Shown piece after piece: positions 4,719 through 5,456 of a DNA stretch of 5,456 bases; the first letter of the stretch is position 1; the number at the start of each line of letters is the position of its first letter. The DNA comes from Bacteroidota bacterium. Its GTDB lineage: Bacteria; Bacteroidota; Bacteroidia; Bacteroidales; JAADJA01. The stretch lies in contig JAJRTT010000138.1 of assembly GCA_024278155.1 (NCBI GenBank), positions 1 through 5,456 on the forward strand, read 5' to 3'. Under the pieces are notes generated by a model. That model searched no databases and was not told the DNA's origin. It saw only the letters and a program-made list of their open reading frames with translations. A program made the position numbers and the translations under genes.

Positions 4719-5151
4719 TGGAAACCATTGTTGAATAAATGTGGGAAACCGATTATCCTGCCGACCGTTGGTGTTGTCACCAACGGGATTGACAAAACCT
4801 CCCGATGTCAACCGGAAATCGTTTATGTTGGCGACAACACCAACATGGGGCAGGAGATTCATCCAACCTTCCGGGTTGCCACTGCATAGACCTTCTTCGA
4901 CCCAAAAGGTTTACTTGTTGGCCAGGGCAAGTTCCCATTTCCAGGCAGACCGCATCATTTCATCGATCCCTTTTTCGGCTTTCCAGCCCAGTTCACTATT
5001 GGCAAAAGTAGTATCGGCCCAGACTTTTTCAATGTCGCCGGCCCTTCTCTCCACGGTTTTGTAGTTCAGTTTAACGCCCGTTGTTTTTTCAAATGAATTG
5101 ATCACCTCCAAAACTGAAAAACCATTGCCGGTCCCAAGGTTGAACATCTCC
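4716..5151. repeat. Long direct repeat, right copy: galE 3' end plus downstream region
   Basis: Partner of 2442-2876. Here the coding part belongs to the continuous galE reading frame, so this is the functional copy. Similarity becomes weak just 5' of the MFNLGTG codons in the left copy, which marks the truncation point. Confidence 0.9.
4757..4854. repeat. Nested inverted repeat downstream of galE
   Basis: The outer pair CCTGCC (4757-4762) / GGCAGG (4849-4854) encloses two arms, GTTGGTGTTGTCACCAAC (4767-4784) and GTTGGCGACAACACCAAC (4827-4844). These are inverted copies of each other with one mismatch. Each arm is also a hairpin on its own: CCGTTGGTG-TTGT-CACCAACGG (4765-4786) and ATGTTGGCG-ACAA-CACCAACAT with one mismatch (4825-4846). 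The region can therefore fold either as two small hairpins or as one long stem. No U-tract follows on the galE strand, so it is not an ordinary terminator; a REP/BIME-like mobile repeat or an RNA-stabilising structure is more plausible. Confidence 0.65.
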
Positions 5152-5456
5152 ACTTTGCTTTTGCCTTTATTGTTGAGCAAACGGTCAATGGCCACCACAT
5201 GGGCTTTTGCCAAATCGACCACATGGATATAGTCGCGGATGGCCGTTCCGTCCGGTGTGTTGTAATCATCCCCAAAAACACTTAGCATTTCCCGGATGCC
5301 TATTGCAGTTTGTGTTAGGAATGGTATTAAATTATTGGGCACACCCAATGGCAGTTCACCGATCAAAGCCGATTCGTGCGCACCTATGGGATTGAAATAG
5401 CGGAGCAAAACCGCTTTTATGGAAGAGGTTGCAACCGTGTTTTCGATAATTTCCTC
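4911..5456 (-). CDS. galE: UDP-glucose 4-epimerase, C-terminal half (enters from right edge)
   Basis: Interconverts UDP-glucose and UDP-galactose in the cytosol, feeding galactose into surface polysaccharide and the Leloir pathway. The last 181 residues of a protein that is usually about 340 long are present; the NAD-binding N-terminus lies beyond position 5456. Visible family marks are LLRYFNPIGAH, NNLIPFLTQTAIG, VFGDDYNTPDGTAIRDYIHV (the hallmark GalE block TxDGTxxRDYIHVxDLA), FNLGTGNGFSVLEVI, and the C-terminal RRAGDIEKVWADTTFA / ELGW block. The frame is open through the edge, beginning EEIIENTVATSSIK. The 3' end and downstream DNA are duplicated at 2442-2876. The gene is more GC-rich than the accessory genes that follow it. 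Downstream lies a nested inverted repeat rather than a clear terminator, so read-through into the lipoprotein gene is possible. Confidence 0.95.
   Translation of the reverse strand, partial: EEIIENTVATSSIKAVLLRYFNPIGAHESALIGELPLGVPNNLIPFLTQTAIGIREMLSVFGDDYNTPDGTAIRDYIHVVDLAKAHVVAIDRLLNNKGKSKVEMFNLGTGNGFSVLEVINSFEKTTGVKLNYKTVERRAGDIEKVWADTTFANSELGWKAEKGIDEMMRSAWKWELALANK

Noticed and set aside
4765..4786. Strong GC-rich hairpin after galE as an intrinsic terminator
   Set aside because: On the galE strand the hairpin is followed by mixed sequence (GTCGGCAGGATAATC), not by a U-tract, and it lies about 125 nt past the stop codon.
4665..4862. Minus-strand 65-codon frame (LTSGGFVNPVGDNTNG...), stop directly abutting the lipoprotein ATG, with a similar frame in the left repeat copy (2414-2662)
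   Set aside because: The peptide is largely the translation of the nested inverted repeat. The two copies differ at about 10 of 46 compared residues, so base changes are mostly amino-acid-changing, and there is a 1 bp indel just upstream. This is not the pattern of a protein under selection.
1..5456. CRISPR array, tRNA or rRNA gene, transposase or integrase
   Set aside because: No regularly spaced repeats, no tRNA-like cloverleaf or conserved rRNA block, and no reading frame with transposase or recombinase motifs was seen. The mobility signs are limited to scars and repeats.

Overview
All genes lie on the minus strand. The window appears to be a polysaccharide / nucleotide-sugar locus of a Bacteroidota bacterium, probably a flavobacterium. 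This rests on low-GC DNA, poor Shine-Dalgarno signals, a Bacteroidota-style promoter candidate (TTG ... TAnnTTT), a Reg_prop-repeat lipoprotein, and AT-rich intergenic repeats that look familiar from Flavobacteriia. The last point is recollection and was not searched. No phylogenetic marker is present, so the assignment is an inference.

Layout in the direction of transcription (high to low coordinates): (1) the C-terminal half of galE, UDP-glucose 4-epimerase, entering from the right edge (4911-5456); (2) a galE-downstream intergenic region with a large nested inverted repeat (about 4716-4910); (3) a lipoprotein predicted to form a single seven-bladed Reg_prop propeller (3534-4664); (4) a ~130 bp terminal-inverted-repeat element (3398-3529); (5) a four-helix membrane protein (2921-3337); (6) a truncated second copy of the galE 3' end with the same downstream region (2442-2876); (7) about 200 bp without a gene, holding a perfect palindrome; (8) a PDDEXK-nuclease-like protein (1378-2241) followed by a second ~138 bp element of the same kind (1240-1377); (9) a DUF433/DUF5615 toxin-antitoxin pair (560-1137); (10) rfbB/rmlB, dTDP-glucose 4,6-dehydratase, running off the left edge (1-563).

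The two house genes, galE and rfbB, bracket a stretch that has taken up small accessory modules in one orientation. Both show scars. The last 237 bp of galE plus about 190 bp downstream are duplicated around the lipoprotein/membrane-protein block. A 30 bp decayed copy of the rfbB start lies on the far side of the toxin-antitoxin pair. In both cases the incoming module seems to have brought, or regenerated, the end of the gene it landed beside. Antitoxin, toxin and rfbB are chained by two ATGA overlaps, so rfbB is probably co-translated with the toxin.

The most interesting unexplained structures are the two gene-trailing elements (1240-1377, 3398-3529). They share TAACGGTTTG ... GTAGCCG and are imperfect palindromes, reminiscent of integron attC sites, although no integrase is visible. 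The nested inverted repeat downstream of galE is also unexplained.
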